From contig QJYK01000088.1 in NCBI GenBank assembly GCA_003248075.1, positions 1-64,000 of the forward strand: a stretch of DNA of 64,000 bases, read 5' to 3'. The notes under the pieces were generated by a model that worked only from the letters and a program-made list of their open reading frames with translations, did no database searches and had not been told where the DNA came from. Positions 52,658-61,769 of this stretch are shown in pieces. The translations under genes and the position numbers were made by a program. Positions within the stretch are counted from its first letter, which is position 1; every line of letters begins with the position of its first letter. Origin of the DNA: Gemmatimonadota bacterium. GTDB taxonomy: Bacteria > Gemmatimonadota > Gemmatimonadetes > Longimicrobiales > Gaopeijiaceae.

Positions 52658-53451
52658 CGATCGCGAGGCGCGGACGCACGGCGCTTCTGACGACTTTGTT
52701 GATGGGTTCAGTCCTCCCCGGCGTCCAGCCCGTCTCGGCGCAGGCCGGAAGGGCCACCGTCGAGGAAGGGAACCGCCTCTATGCGGAGGGACGTTTCGAG
52801 GAGGCCTACCGCAAGTACGTCGAGGCGTTGCGTGAGGCGCCGGAGTCGCCCCTGATCCGATTCAACGAGGGGAATGCGCTCTACGAGACCGAGGCATACG
52901 ATCGAGCCCTGGAAGCCTACCGGGATGCGATCGCCAACGGCGATCCCGCGCTGGCACCGTCCGCCTGGTACAATCTGGGGAACACCCTCTACCGAGGGCA
53001 GCAGCTCGAGGAGAGCCTCGAAGCCTTCAAGCAGGCGCTGCGGGCCGACCCCCGCAACGTCGACGCGAAGCACAACCTCGAGCGGGTTCTCGAGGAGATG
53101 AAGCAACAGCAGCAGCAAGACCAGCAACAGGACCGCCAGCAGGACGAGAGCGACGAGAACCAGCAGAACCCCCAGCAGCCTCAGGATCAACAAGGCCGCG
53201 GCGACCAGCAGGACGACCCGAGGCAGGGCCAGGGTCAAGACCAACCGCAGCCGCAGCGAGACGAGGGTGATCAGGACAGGCCGGATACGGGTCAGCGGGA
53301 GGACCGGCAGGGCGAGGCCCAGCCGCAGCCCGGGGAGATGTCGCGCGAGGAAGCCGAGCGACTTCTGCAGGCGGTCCAGGAGGATCCCGACGAGGTGAAC
53401 CGCAAGCCCGCGCAGGAAGTGCCGGGAAGGCAGCCCAGGAAGAAGTGGTGA
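52654..53451 (+). CDS. batC: BatC, TPR protein with a Gln/Asp-rich tail
   Basis: A signal peptide (about 1-30, ending VSAQ) is followed by TPR repeats (about 35-145), such as AYRKYVEALREAPESPL and SLEAFKQALRADPRN. From residue 151 to about 230 the sequence is almost wholly Gln, Asp, Glu, Arg and Pro, with runs of Q. A short ordered tail (EMSREEAERLLQAVQEDPDEVN) ends the protein. BatC is periplasmic and may bind the other Bat proteins. The ATG overlaps batB by 4 bases, with GGGAGG upstream. The Gln-rich linker length is likely variable between strains. Confidence 0.85.
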   Translation: MTIARRGRTALLTTLLMGSVLPGVQPVSAQAGRATVEEGNRLYAEGRFEEAYRKYVEALREAPESPLIRFNEGNALYETEAYDRALEAYRDAIANGDPALAPSAWYNLGNTLYRGQQLEESLEAFKQALRADPRNVDAKHNLERVLEEMKQQQQQDQQQDRQQDESDENQQNPQQPQDQQGRGDQQDDPRQGQGQDQPQPQRDEGDQDRPDTGQREDRQGEAQPQPGEMSREEAERLLQAVQEDPDEVNRKPAQEVPGRQPRKKW

Positions 53452-55238
53452 GTCGGGGCCGAATCCTCGCCCTCTGGGCGCTCGCCTCCCTGCTCGGGGA
53501 CCCTTCCACGGGCTCCTCCCAGGCGACGGCTCGCGCCTATCTGGACCGCAATCCCGTCGTCCTCAACCAACCCTTCACCCTCTCGGTTGAGGTCACCGGC
53601 GCCCAGAGGCTCGACGCGCCCCCACCGGTGCCGGCCATCTCGCAGTACGCACGCTTCGTGCGCTCGGCGTCCAGCACGAGCATACAGATGGTGAATGGCT
53701 CGACCACCGCCAGCGTGACCCACCAGTTCACGTTCGTGGCGATCCGGGCGGGCACGTACCAGGTCCCGTCGCTCGAGGTCCAGGCGAACGGTCAGGCGTT
53801 GCGCACGGCCCCGTTCTCGGTGTCCGTGACGGACGCACCTGCTGCCGGCTCCCCGGGGGAGCTCGCGCCTGGTGTTCCCAGGGAGGCGGTGCTGCTGGTC
53901 GCCGAAGCGAACCAGCGCCGCGTCTTTCCCAACCAACCGATCACCGTCGAGTACCGGCTTTTCACCCAGGTCGACGTGACCAGCTACTCGGTCACTTCCG
54001 CGCCCAGCACCGAGGGCTTCTGGGCCGAGGAGGTCCCCATGCCCGACGGGCCTACGGTCGAGCAGATCCTGCGAGACGGCGTGCAATACACCTCGGCCGT
54101 GCTCCGGCGCGTTACGCTCTTCCCGACCAGCCCCGGAGCGCGGACGCTCGAGCCGATGGTGATCGAGCTCCAGGCACGGATCCGGCGGCGCGGGGGGTCG
54201 GTGTTCGACAACATCTTCGGTGGCGGCCTGTTCGACTCCACCGTCCCGCTCGTGGTCTCCTCCCAGCCCATTCAGATCGAAGTGCGTCCGCTGCCCCCCG
54301 GGAAGGCGGACGCGTTCACGGGGATCGTGGGGTCCCTGGCCGTGAGGGCGTCTCTCGACCGCTCGAACGTCGACGCGAACGAGGCGGCCACGGTGACCGT
54401 GGAAGTCTCGGGGCAGGGCAACCTCCGCACTCTAGCTCCGCCCGCCATCGAGCTTCCACCCGATTTCGAGGTCTTCGAACCCGAGGTCACCGAAAAGCTG
54501 GCGCTGGTGGAAGGCACCCTCCGGGGTACGAAGTCGTACCGATGGGTCGTGATCCCCAGGGCCCCCGGCCGACGGGAGATCCCTCCGATCCGCCTCGAGT
54601 ACCTCGATCCGTCCACGGGCCGATACGAGACGGCGGCTTCGGAGCCGCTCACCCTGGACGTGGGCGGCGAGCCGCCGCTGACCGGCACCGGCGTGCGCAC
54701 CGGCGTGGAGACGTTGCGCGAGGACATCCGTTTCATCCGCCTGGGTGATCCCGACCTCCGCCCCGTGCGCCGTCCGCTCGAACGCCGGCCGGGGTTCTGG
54801 ATCGTCGCGTTGTTGCCGTTGGTTGCCGCCGCGGGCGCCCTCGCGCTCCGACGGCACCAGGCCCGCCTCTCCGGTGACGTCGCGTGGGCCCGAGGCCGTA
54901 GAGCACACCGCATCGCCCGAAAGCGGCTGCGCCGGGCGCGGGCGTTGGCGCAGGGCCAGGACGTGAAGGGGTTCTACGCGGAGGTGGGACGCGCGCTCCA
55001 GGGCTTCCTCGCAGACAAGCTCAACCTGCCGCCCGCGGGGATCATGACGCACGAGGCGACCGGAGAGCTCAGGCGTCGCGGAGTGAAGTACGATGTCGCC
55101 CAGGAGCTGGTGGGGTGTCTCGAGCTGTGCGACCGTCAGCGCTTCGCTCCGACCCCTGACGCCGCCGAGGAGCGCACAGGATTCCTGCAGCGGGCGGAAG
55201 ACGCGATGTCCGGACTCCACAGGGAGCTGCGTCGATGA
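53448..55238 (+). CDS. batD: BatD, large membrane protein of the Bat complex
   Basis: The 596-residue protein has a signal peptide, then a series of extracytoplasmic beta-sandwich domains (about 28-420), for instance LDRNPVVLNQPFTLSVEVTG and VRASLDRSNVDANEAATVTV. One membrane helix (about 450-466) and a cytoplasmic tail with DUF4381-type features (KGFYAEVGRALQGFLADKL) follow. BatD is a family-defining oxygen-tolerance protein of unknown mechanism. The GTG at 53448 overlaps the batC stop in GTGA with AGGAAG upstream; the GTG one codon earlier is less likely. Confidence 0.88.
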   Translation: MSRGRILALWALASLLGDPSTGSSQATARAYLDRNPVVLNQPFTLSVEVTGAQRLDAPPPVPAISQYARFVRSASSTSIQMVNGSTTASVTHQFTFVAIRAGTYQVPSLEVQANGQALRTAPFSVSVTDAPAAGSPGELAPGVPREAVLLVAEANQRRVFPNQPITVEYRLFTQVDVTSYSVTSAPSTEGFWAEEVPMPDGPTVEQILRDGVQYTSAVLRRVTLFPTSPGARTLEPMVIELQARIRRRGGSVFDNIFGGGLFDSTVPLVVSSQPIQIEVRPLPPGKADAFTGIVGSLAVRASLDRSNVDANEAATVTVEVSGQGNLRTLAPPAIELPPDFEVFEPEVTEKLALVEGTLRGTKSYRWVVIPRAPGRREIPPIRLEYLDPSTGRYETAASEPLTLDVGGEPPLTGTGVRTGVETLREDIRFIRLGDPDLRPVRRPLERRPGFWIVALLPLVAAAGALALRRHQARLSGDVAWARGRRAHRIARKRLRRARALAQGQDVKGFYAEVGRALQGFLADKLNLPPAGIMTHEATGELRRRGVKYDVAQELVGCLELCDRQRFAPTPDAAEERTGFLQRAEDAMSGLHRELRR

Positions 55239-55996
55239 GCGTGCGGGGTGCGCTCCTGCTGGTCGCCTTGTCGGCGCTCGCGTCCGTGAGGGCGGCCGCG
55301 CAGGAGGAGATCTTCCAGAACGGCAACCGCCTCTATCAGGAAGGTCGGTACGAGGAAGCGGTCGAAGCGTGGCAGCGGGTGCGTGAGGCGGGCTTCACGA
55401 GCGCGGCCGTCCACTTCAATCTCGGGAACGCCTATTTCAAGCTGGGTCGGCTCGGCCCCGCCATCCTCGAATACGAGCGGGCCGGACGCATCGCTCCGGG
55501 CGACGAGGACGTAGCGGCCAACCTGCGACTGGCTCGCTCCGTCACCGCGGACGATATCGAGCCCCTCCCTCGCTTCTGGTTGCTGGCCGCGTGGGACTGG
55601 TGGGTGGATCTGCTGCCGCTCGGCGCGTTGGGTTGGGCCACGGCGGCCTCCTGGTTGCTCGCCGGAGGGGGGCTCGTGATGCTGATCCTGGCTCGCGGGC
55701 CCGGCTCTCGGCGCACCGGGGCGGTCGCGCTCACGACGGCGGCCGGGACGACTCTGCTGCTCGGCCTGAACCTGGCGGTGCGAGAGCTGGGCCTGGGGCG
55801 TCCCGAGGAGGCCGTCGTCATGGCGGTCGAGGTGGGCGTGAAGAGCGCGCCGACCGAAGACCCGAACCTGACGATCTTCAATATCCACGAGGGCACCGTG
55901 GTCCAGGTGGAGCGCCACTCGGACGCGTGGGCCGAGATCAAGCTGGAGGACGGGCGCGTCGGTTGGGTGCCGGCCACGGTGTTCGAGGCGATCTAA
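55235..55996 (+). CDS. batE: BatE, TPR membrane protein with SH3-like domain
   Basis: The 253-residue protein has a signal peptide (about 1-22), TPR repeats (about 25-105) with NGNRLYQEGRYEEAVEAW and HFNLGNAYFKLGRLGPAI, two membrane helices (about 113-150 and 160-180), and a C-terminal bacterial SH3 fold (about 190-250). It closes the operon. The start overlaps batD by 4 bases (ATGA). The stop codon overlaps that of the convergent gene in CTAA. Together with BatA-D it probably forms one envelope complex driven by MoxR. Confidence 0.88.
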   Translation: MSVRGALLLVALSALASVRAAAQEEIFQNGNRLYQEGRYEEAVEAWQRVREAGFTSAAVHFNLGNAYFKLGRLGPAILEYERAGRIAPGDEDVAANLRLARSVTADDIEPLPRFWLLAAWDWWVDLLPLGALGWATAASWLLAGGGLVMLILARGPGSRRTGAVALTTAAGTTLLLGLNLAVRELGLGRPEEAVVMAVEVGVKSAPTEDPNLTIFNIHEGTVVQVERHSDAWAEIKLEDGRVGWVPATVFEAI

Positions 55997-56646
55997 GAAA
56001 CCGGCGGCGCTCGGTCCAGGGTCCCGCAGGATCCCCCGATGTCGAAGCTCACGTCGAGGTCGACGGTTTCACCTCCGGCATCCTCGAGCCCCTGCGCGAC
56101 GAGCCGCCCGGTCATGCGCCGGGCGTCGGGTCTGGCGTCGTGTCGGGAGATCTCGAGTGAGCCGGAACCCCAGTACGTGGTGCGTGCCCGGGAGCCCAGC
56201 CGCGGGTACCAAAAGGACGCCGAGTCGACGGGAAAGGAGCCCGTGGCACCGGCTTCCACGTTCGTCGACGCGGTCCATCGAAATGCCCCGGCCGGCGTCC
56301 CATCGGGGCGTTGGAAGGTGAACCCGAGTCGGAGGGCGCCGTCGCTGCGGCATCCCCCGGCGGGACTGACGTTCCCCTCTGCGGTACTGCCCTCGTACGT
56401 GGTGTCGCGCGCCCCCGAGACGATGGCGGTCACCGAGGCGATCTCGCCCAGCCTGAGGACCTGCTGGCCCGCCGCCGGCCGTACTTCGGCGAGGCGTACG
56501 GGGACGGGGCCGGACTCGGAGGCCGCCTTCGCCGGCGCATCTTGGCCAACACCTGCCCGACAAGCCGCGCAGCACAGAGCCAACACGACCCGGCTTCGCC
56601 GAACGGCCTGTGGCGCGTTCAAGCCGATCATCCATTGGGGCATCTG
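55993..56646 (-). CDS. Secreted protein of unknown function, 217 aa
   Basis: The start at ATG 56646 has GGAGGACC about 4 bases upstream. The N-terminus (residues 1-35) has a basic start and a short hydrophobic core with a Cys cluster (LALCCAAC) that could be a lipobox. The body is a beta-rich domain with SVTAIVSGARDTTYEG and LGFTFQRPDGTPAGAF, with Cys residues at both ends (GGCRSDG and GGSCGTLD) that may form a disulfide. I do not recognise a family. The longer frame upstream is low-complexity and lies over a gap, so I exclude it. Its stop overlaps that of batE by 4 bases on the other strand. Confidence 0.6.
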   Translation of the reverse strand, partial: QMPQWMIGLNAPQAVRRSRVVLALCCAACRAGVGQDAPAKAASESGPVPVRLAEVRPAAGQQVLRLGEIASVTAIVSGARDTTYEGSTAEGNVSPAGGCRSDGALRLGFTFQRPDGTPAGAFRWTASTNVEAGATGSFPVDSASFWYPRLGSRARTTYWGSGSLEISRHDARPDARRMTGRLVAQGLEDAGGETVDLDVSFDIGGSCGTLDRAPPVS

Positions 56647-56916
56647 CGGTCCTCCAGCTTCGAGCTCCGGTGCCCTTAGGCCCGGGCGCGCCCATACGCC
56701 GCCCGCGACGTCGGATTCCTGGGTGACATCGTCGGGCGAACCTACCCGTTCGGGATGCGCGCCCGCAAACGGGACCGCCGGGTGGCGACACGAGGGCCGA
56801 AAGAGCTCGCCAGCAGGCGACGGCGTCTGGAGCCGGCCGGGAGGTGGCGTCGAAACCGGTGGCCAACGTTTGCACCAAGGGATAGCTTCGATCAAGACGA
56901 TTCAGGAGGTCTGCCC

Positions 56917-58050
56917 ATGTCGCCGTCCCGCACCGCAAGATCGCTGGACCCCCGTCGCCCGCATCTGATCCTGGCCGCTGCGCTCCTGACCGCAGCCGTT
57001 CCGATTCCCTCCGCCGGAGCTTTTCAGGAGCCGACCGAGGACCCGTGGCGCGTGAGCGAGGAAGACGTCGAGCGCGCCAGGAACGCGCCGCTGTTCGCGT
57101 CTGCGGACGTCTTGGAGCTCACACTGACGGCCGAGTTCGACCGCATCTCGAAGGAGGACCGGGGCGAGAATCCAGAAGAGCGTCCTGCGACGCTCACGTT
57201 CCCGGGCGAGGAAGGAGAGGTGACCGTCGAGCTCAAGCTCCAGACACGCGGTGACTGGCGACGCCGGCGGGAGAACTGCGACTTCCCTCCGCTCTGGCTA
57301 GATCTGGACAAGGACGATCCGGCCCTGCCCGGCACGGTGTTCGAGGGCCAGAATCGGCTCAAGCTCTACGTTACGTGCCAGAAGGGCCGGGACGTGTACG
57401 AGCAGTACATCCTCCAGGAGTACCTCGTCTACCCGACGTACAACCTCCTGACCGATCTGAGCTTCAGGGCTCGGCCCGTGCTCGTCCACTACGTCGACTC
57501 GGAGAAACCGGACAACTCGTTCACCCGGCACGCGTTTCTCCTGGAGCACAAGAGCGCCATGTCCGCGCGCAACCGCGCGGTTCCCTTGGAGGCGCCGCAG
57601 GTGCATCCGGCACAGATGAGCGGAGAGGATGCGGCGTTCCTGGCGATCTTCAACTACATGATCGGCATGACCGACTGGACGTCGGTCTTCATGCACAATG
57701 TCGAGACGATCCGCCTGATGGACGACGGCAGGCTCATCCCGATCGGGTACGACTTCGACTGGTCGGGTCTGGTGAACACGCGGTACGCCGTTCCCAGCGA
57801 GCAGCTCAACATCCGAAACGTGCGTCAGCGCGTCTACCAGGGCTTCTGCAGGGACATCGACTTCGACGCCATTTTCCAGCGCTTCCTCGATCGGCGCGAG
57901 GACATCCTGGCCCTCTGGACGAACTTCGACCTCCTCGAGGAGAACCGGCGCAAGGATGCGGTCAAGTATCTCCAGGAGTTCTTCGAGCGGATTGAGGATC
58001 AGGGGAGACGGAACCGGGTCACCCGGGACTGCACGCCGATCCCTCGTTGA
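56917..58050 (+). CDS. CotH-like secreted protein, 377 aa
   Basis: A signal peptide (about 1-37) is followed by a beta-rich domain with TLTAEFDRISKEDRG and GEVTVELKLQTRGDWRRR, then a helical region with YEQYILQEYLVYPTYNLLTD and YDFDWSGLVNTRYA. This order matches CotH-type atypical kinases, though I see no clear full active site and rate it a remote match. The ATG has CAGGAGG 6 bases upstream. Function is unknown. It is divergent from the unknown secreted protein and converges on the M20 peptidase gene 66 bases away. Confidence 0.55.
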   Translation: MSPSRTARSLDPRRPHLILAAALLTAAVPIPSAGAFQEPTEDPWRVSEEDVERARNAPLFASADVLELTLTAEFDRISKEDRGENPEERPATLTFPGEEGEVTVELKLQTRGDWRRRRENCDFPPLWLDLDKDDPALPGTVFEGQNRLKLYVTCQKGRDVYEQYILQEYLVYPTYNLLTDLSFRARPVLVHYVDSEKPDNSFTRHAFLLEHKSAMSARNRAVPLEAPQVHPAQMSGEDAAFLAIFNYMIGMTDWTSVFMHNVETIRLMDDGRLIPIGYDFDWSGLVNTRYAVPSEQLNIRNVRQRVYQGFCRDIDFDAIFQRFLDRREDILALWTNFDLLEENRRKDAVKYLQEFFERIEDQGRRNRVTRDCTPIPR

Positions 58051-58116
58051 GGCGAGGAGCCGGCCCCGACGCGACGGGACCCACGCGACCGGGCCGGATG
58101 CGTCCGACGCTCGCCG

Positions 58117-59736
58117 CTACTGCGAGACCTGTCCGATCCGGCAGACGCCGTCGGCGGATCGGAAGGTGGGGTACGCGACCCCCAGCTGCTCGAGGTAGGT
58201 GTCGTACCTGTCCGGATCGTAGTAGTACTTCGACATCTCGTCGCGGAATTCGTCCATGACCGCCCGGTTCATCTCGATCGCCGGTCGATCTTCGGGGCGG
58301 ATGAGCGGCGTATAGCCGAGGTCCTTCGTCTGCACGTCCCGGAAATAGGCCCACGCGGCCTCCACGAGCTCGGGACGGACCATGAAGTCGAGCAGGGTCA
58401 TGGCCTGGGCCTTCGCCCCGGCGGTGGCTCCTTTGTGCGCGATCGGCGTCGCCATCGCGATGGCGTTCGCCCAGTTGTGGCCCGGAAGCCCTGGGATGTT
58501 GGACGGGAACGAGAGCACCGCGGTCGGGACGTTCCAGGACACGTCCCCGACGTCGTCGGCGAACCCCGCGGTTCTTTGTGATTCCCTGAGCGCCGGTCCA
58601 AGCGGCTCGACCTCGCTGGACAGGCCCACCTCGGGCCCGTTCACCTCTCGCTGCACCGCTCGTGCGAACTCCTGATCGGCCGGCGTCCAACGGGGCTGGC
58701 CGACGCGCTCGAGGTTCGCCTGCATGGTCTCGGCGATAACCTTGTTGAAGTGCCCCGGCCAAGCCGATCCCACGACGCGGACTCCGGAGAGCCGGGTGCC
58801 GGACATCATCGCCGCCCCTTGCGCCACCGAGTCGGCCACGGCGAAGAGGTCGCGGATGTCCGGATAGCCCATTTCCCGGAAGTAGTACCAGATCGACGCC
58901 TGGGAGGGCACGACGTTCGGCTGGTCGCCCCCGTCCACGATCACCGAGTGCGAGCGCTGCAGGGGGCGCAGGTGCTCGCGCCTGAAGTTCCAGCCCACGT
59001 CCATGAGCGTGACCGCGTCCGCGGCGCTGCGGCCGCGCCACGGCGCGACCCCCGCGTGGGCCGGGAAGCCCTCGAAGGTGAAGATGGCCGACACGAGTCC
59101 CGTCCCCGGTGTGATCCCCCACCCGGTCCCGAGGCTCGATCCGACGTGCGCGTACAGCACGATGTCGACGTCCTCGAAAACGCCCGCACGCACGTAATAC
59201 GCCTTCGATCCGAGCAGCTCCTCGGCGACGCCGGGCCAGATCATGATGGTCCCCGGGAGGCCCTCGCGCTCCATGAGCGTCTTCACTGCGAGCGCCGCGG
59301 TGATGTTGACCGCCTGTCCTCCGTTGTGGCCCTCGCCGTGTCCCGGCGCACCTTCGACGAGCGGCAGCCGGCAGGCGACACCCGGCGTCTGCGATGCCTT
59401 GGGGATGTCGTCGATGTCGGTTCCGAGCGAGACCACCGGCCGGCCGGAGCCCCACCGCGCGACCCATGCCGTCGGGATCCCGGCGATCCCTTCCTCCACC
59501 GTGAAGCCGTTCTCCCGAAGGAGGCCGACGAGGTAGCGGGAGGTCTCGAACTCCTGAAAGCCCAACTCGGCGTATGAGAAGATCCTGTCGACGATCTCCT
59601 GCGTGAGGTCGGCCTGAGCGTCCACTTCGGCCGCAAGCTCCAGCTTCCAGCGGTCCAGTCGGGCGTCCTGTGCGCGAGCGCCCGGAACGGCTGCGCACAC
59701 GAGCGTCACGGTAAACAAGCTGGACACGGTCCTCAT
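58117..59736 (-). CDS. Secreted M20-family peptidase/amidohydrolase (AbgB-like), 539 aa
   Basis: After a signal peptide (about 1-22), the catalytic domain shows ELGFQEFETSRYL, GTDIDDIP, PGHGEGHNGGQAVN and WPGVAEELLGSKAYY, consistent with the M20D metal site (Asp, His, Glu). The dimerisation domain reads FPAHAGVAPWRGRSAADAV. The closest named relative is AbgB, which hydrolyses p-aminobenzoyl-glutamate, but a secreted form more likely acts on peptides or N-acyl amino acids. The ATG overlaps the upstream propeller gene by 4 bases (ATGA), with GAGGAG upstream. Confidence 0.85.
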   Translation of the reverse strand: MRTVSSLFTVTLVCAAVPGARAQDARLDRWKLELAAEVDAQADLTQEIVDRIFSYAELGFQEFETSRYLVGLLRENGFTVEEGIAGIPTAWVARWGSGRPVVSLGTDIDDIPKASQTPGVACRLPLVEGAPGHGEGHNGGQAVNITAALAVKTLMEREGLPGTIMIWPGVAEELLGSKAYYVRAGVFEDVDIVLYAHVGSSLGTGWGITPGTGLVSAIFTFEGFPAHAGVAPWRGRSAADAVTLMDVGWNFRREHLRPLQRSHSVIVDGGDQPNVVPSQASIWYYFREMGYPDIRDLFAVADSVAQGAAMMSGTRLSGVRVVGSAWPGHFNKVIAETMQANLERVGQPRWTPADQEFARAVQREVNGPEVGLSSEVEPLGPALRESQRTAGFADDVGDVSWNVPTAVLSFPSNIPGLPGHNWANAIAMATPIAHKGATAGAKAQAMTLLDFMVRPELVEAAWAYFRDVQTKDLGYTPLIRPEDRPAIEMNRAVMDEFRDEMSKYYYDPDRYDTYLEQLGVAYPTFRSADGVCRIGQVSQ

Positions 59737-60983
59737 GGGCTCGCTCCTCGTTCGAGACGGGTCACTTCGAGACGCACCACCGACTCCACGCCGAGCCGGT
59801 CCCGCAGCACGCCGTACACGTGCGTCCCTCGGATGCGGCTCGCACGGAAGCGGGGGGGCGTCTCCACGATGCCGACGCGCCGTCCTTCGCCGTCCAGCAC
59901 ATCCCAATGCGAACCGCCCCACCCCGTCGGCGGGTCGGGGCTGTTGATCGCCATCGGGTGTACGTCGCCCACCTCCCCACGCCGCTGCACCCAGATGGTG
60001 CCGTCGGGCCCCGCGAGCACCGACGTGATCGCAGGAAGCACGCGCGGCCGGTCCACCGGCACCGCGTCCACCGCCTGGGGACTTCCGCCCAGCATGCGCA
60101 TCTTCTCGCGGGCGAGGTCGATCAGCGCCGTGTTCTCGGCGTCGCTGGGAGGCTCGAGCCGCCAGTCCTCGGCGCGCGCGATGCGCTCCAGGCCGGTGGG
60201 GCCGACGAAGCGGAGCTCTTCCGCCTGGAGCGTCCCCCAGACCACGCGCCCGTCGGCGAGCTGCGCCCAGAACGGCGCGTCCACAACGAGGGGCAAACGC
60301 ACGTTGCCGGGTCCGCCGAGGTCGGTGACCGGATACGTGAAGACCAGGAGTGTATCCGCCTCGTCCGCGTGCGCCGCCCCCACGCGGTAGAGCGCGTCGT
60401 GCCCACCCCAGCGCCCGTCCTCGCGGACCAGCCGCCTGAGCGACCTGAACAGCAAACTCCCGTCGGCACCTGCGCTCCACCAGCTCCGTGGGCCGCCTCC
60501 ACCGGGGAACGGCCGGGAATCCACGAAGGAGCCGTCGAGCAGGAACCGATGGAGGCGGGAGCGGCCCCAGTCACCCACGGCAAGCGTATCCCCGGTCAGG
60601 ATCAGCGAGGCAGCGAAGGCGCTCAGCTCGCCGGGGCCGTCACCGGCCCGTCCGATCACTCCCAGCGACCCTCCGTCCGCCCCGAAGACGCGCACTTCCT
60701 GCGCGTGTTGATCCAGAACGTACACCCGGCCCTCGGCGTCCACCTCGACGTCGGCGACATACCCGAAGAGCGTCTCCGGTCGGCTGTCGTCCGCACCGAT
60801 GACCAGGTCGGGTCGCGCCACCCTGCGAGGCGCCCGATCGTCCATGGGGCTGGTGACGACGGCGACCCCGGCGGAGTCCACCAGGGTCCCGCTCCACCCC
60901 GTCCGATCCGCCTCGACGCAGGCCAGGCCGGCGACCAGCGTGAGGGGCACGCCCCGCGCAAGCCACGTCGAGCTCCGATTCAT
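59733..60983 (-). CDS. Six-bladed beta-propeller (NHL/6-bladed) lipoprotein, 416 aa
   Basis: A lipobox LVAGLAC (Cys near 22) sets export. The remainder is a propeller with repeats such as VADVEVDAEGRVYVLDQHAQEVRVFG (quoted in part: DVEVDAEGRVYVLDQHAQ) and SLGVIGRAGDGPGELSA. Such proteins often bind ligands or scaffold enzymes. ATG 60983 has a GCGGAG site about 8 bases upstream and is followed directly by the signal; ATG 61001 is possible. It is coupled to the peptidase gene by a 4-base overlap. Confidence 0.8.
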   Translation of the reverse strand: MNRSSTWLARGVPLTLVAGLACVEADRTGWSGTLVDSAGVAVVTSPMDDRAPRRVARPDLVIGADDSRPETLFGYVADVEVDAEGRVYVLDQHAQEVRVFGADGGSLGVIGRAGDGPGELSAFAASLILTGDTLAVGDWGRSRLHRFLLDGSFVDSRPFPGGGGPRSWWSAGADGSLLFRSLRRLVREDGRWGGHDALYRVGAAHADEADTLLVFTYPVTDLGGPGNVRLPLVVDAPFWAQLADGRVVWGTLQAEELRFVGPTGLERIARAEDWRLEPPSDAENTALIDLAREKMRMLGGSPQAVDAVPVDRPRVLPAITSVLAGPDGTIWVQRRGEVGDVHPMAINSPDPPTGWGGSHWDVLDGEGRRVGIVETPPRFRASRIRGTHVYGVLRDRLGVESVVRLEVTRLERGASP

Positions 60984-61094
60984 CGTCACGCTCCGCGCCA
61001 TGCGTCTCTGGCCTCCATGGCCGGCGGCGAAGGTACGAGCCGGCGGCGGGGACCGCACGGTTGGCACCTTCCGCCCGCGGGACTATCGTCCTTC

Positions 61095-61400
61095 ATGACC
61101 CAGCTCACCCCGAAGCAGCGGGCCTTCCTCCGGTCCATCGCTCACCACTTGAGACCCGTGGTCCACATCGGGGCAGAAGGGGTCACGCCCGCCACGCTGA
61201 CGAGCATCATGGAAGCCTTCAACACGCGGGAGCTCCTCAAGGTGAAGGTTCTGGAGAGCGCTCCGGAAACCGCCAGGGATACCGCCGACCGGGTTGCCGC
61301 GGCGCTCGAAGACGTGCGGGCCGTCCAGACCATCGGGCGCACCGTGGTCCTCTACCGTCGTCACCCGCAGAAGCCCGAGATCCGGCTTCCGGGAGCGTGA
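61095..61400 (+). CDS. yhbY: YhbY family RNA-binding protein, 101 aa
   Basis: The protein matches the CRS1/YhbY domain: LTPKQRAFLRSIAHHLRPVV, then HIGAEGVTPATLTSIMEAF, ending GRTVVLYRRHP. YhbY binds pre-50S ribosomal subunits. The length (about 100) is usual. It is divergent from the propeller gene, with 111 bases between. The ATG follows CGTCCTTC without a strong ribosome site. Confidence 0.92.
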   Translation: MTQLTPKQRAFLRSIAHHLRPVVHIGAEGVTPATLTSIMEAFNTRELLKVKVLESAPETARDTADRVAAALEDVRAVQTIGRTVVLYRRHPQKPEIRLPGA

Positions 61401-61407
61401 CGGAACG

Positions 61408-61692
61408 GTGTCACGCGCTTTCGTGAACGAGGATGCGGGTGGGACGGCGGAGCCCGAGTATCGTCTCCCGGACCCCGAATCGCCCTACTTCTCCGAGGCC
61501 GCGGCCTGGGCGCTCATCCAGGGGGCCGACGCCGGCGACTCGCGCAGCGCCGAAGATGCGACGGGATACCGCTGGGGCGATCCGCTTCTCGTGGCGGAGG
61601 TCCGTGAGATCCTCGAACGGGCCGAGAACGAGGGCCAGGACCGCGTCGCCCAGCTCGCCCGCCGATTCCTGCGCGAAGCAGCGCGCGGCTGA
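61408..61692 (+). CDS. Hypothetical protein, 94 aa
   Basis: A GTG 7 bases after the yhbY stop opens a small acidic protein (EYRLPDPESPYFSEAAAWALIQGADAG; then VAEVREILERAENEGQDRVAQL). It is helical in its second half and has no recognised family. A GTG at 61423 is another start. Codon use is protein-like and the gene is in line with yhbY, so I think it is real. Confidence 0.5.
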   Translation: MSRAFVNEDAGGTAEPEYRLPDPESPYFSEAAAWALIQGADAGDSRSAEDATGYRWGDPLLVAEVREILERAENEGQDRVAQLARRFLREAARG

Positions 61693-61769
61693 GGTACGCC
61701 CGAACGTGCGCGGGCCCCGAGGCGCGTGCCCCGGGGCCCGTCGGCCCGTCCCGCGTCTTCGGACCGGCC

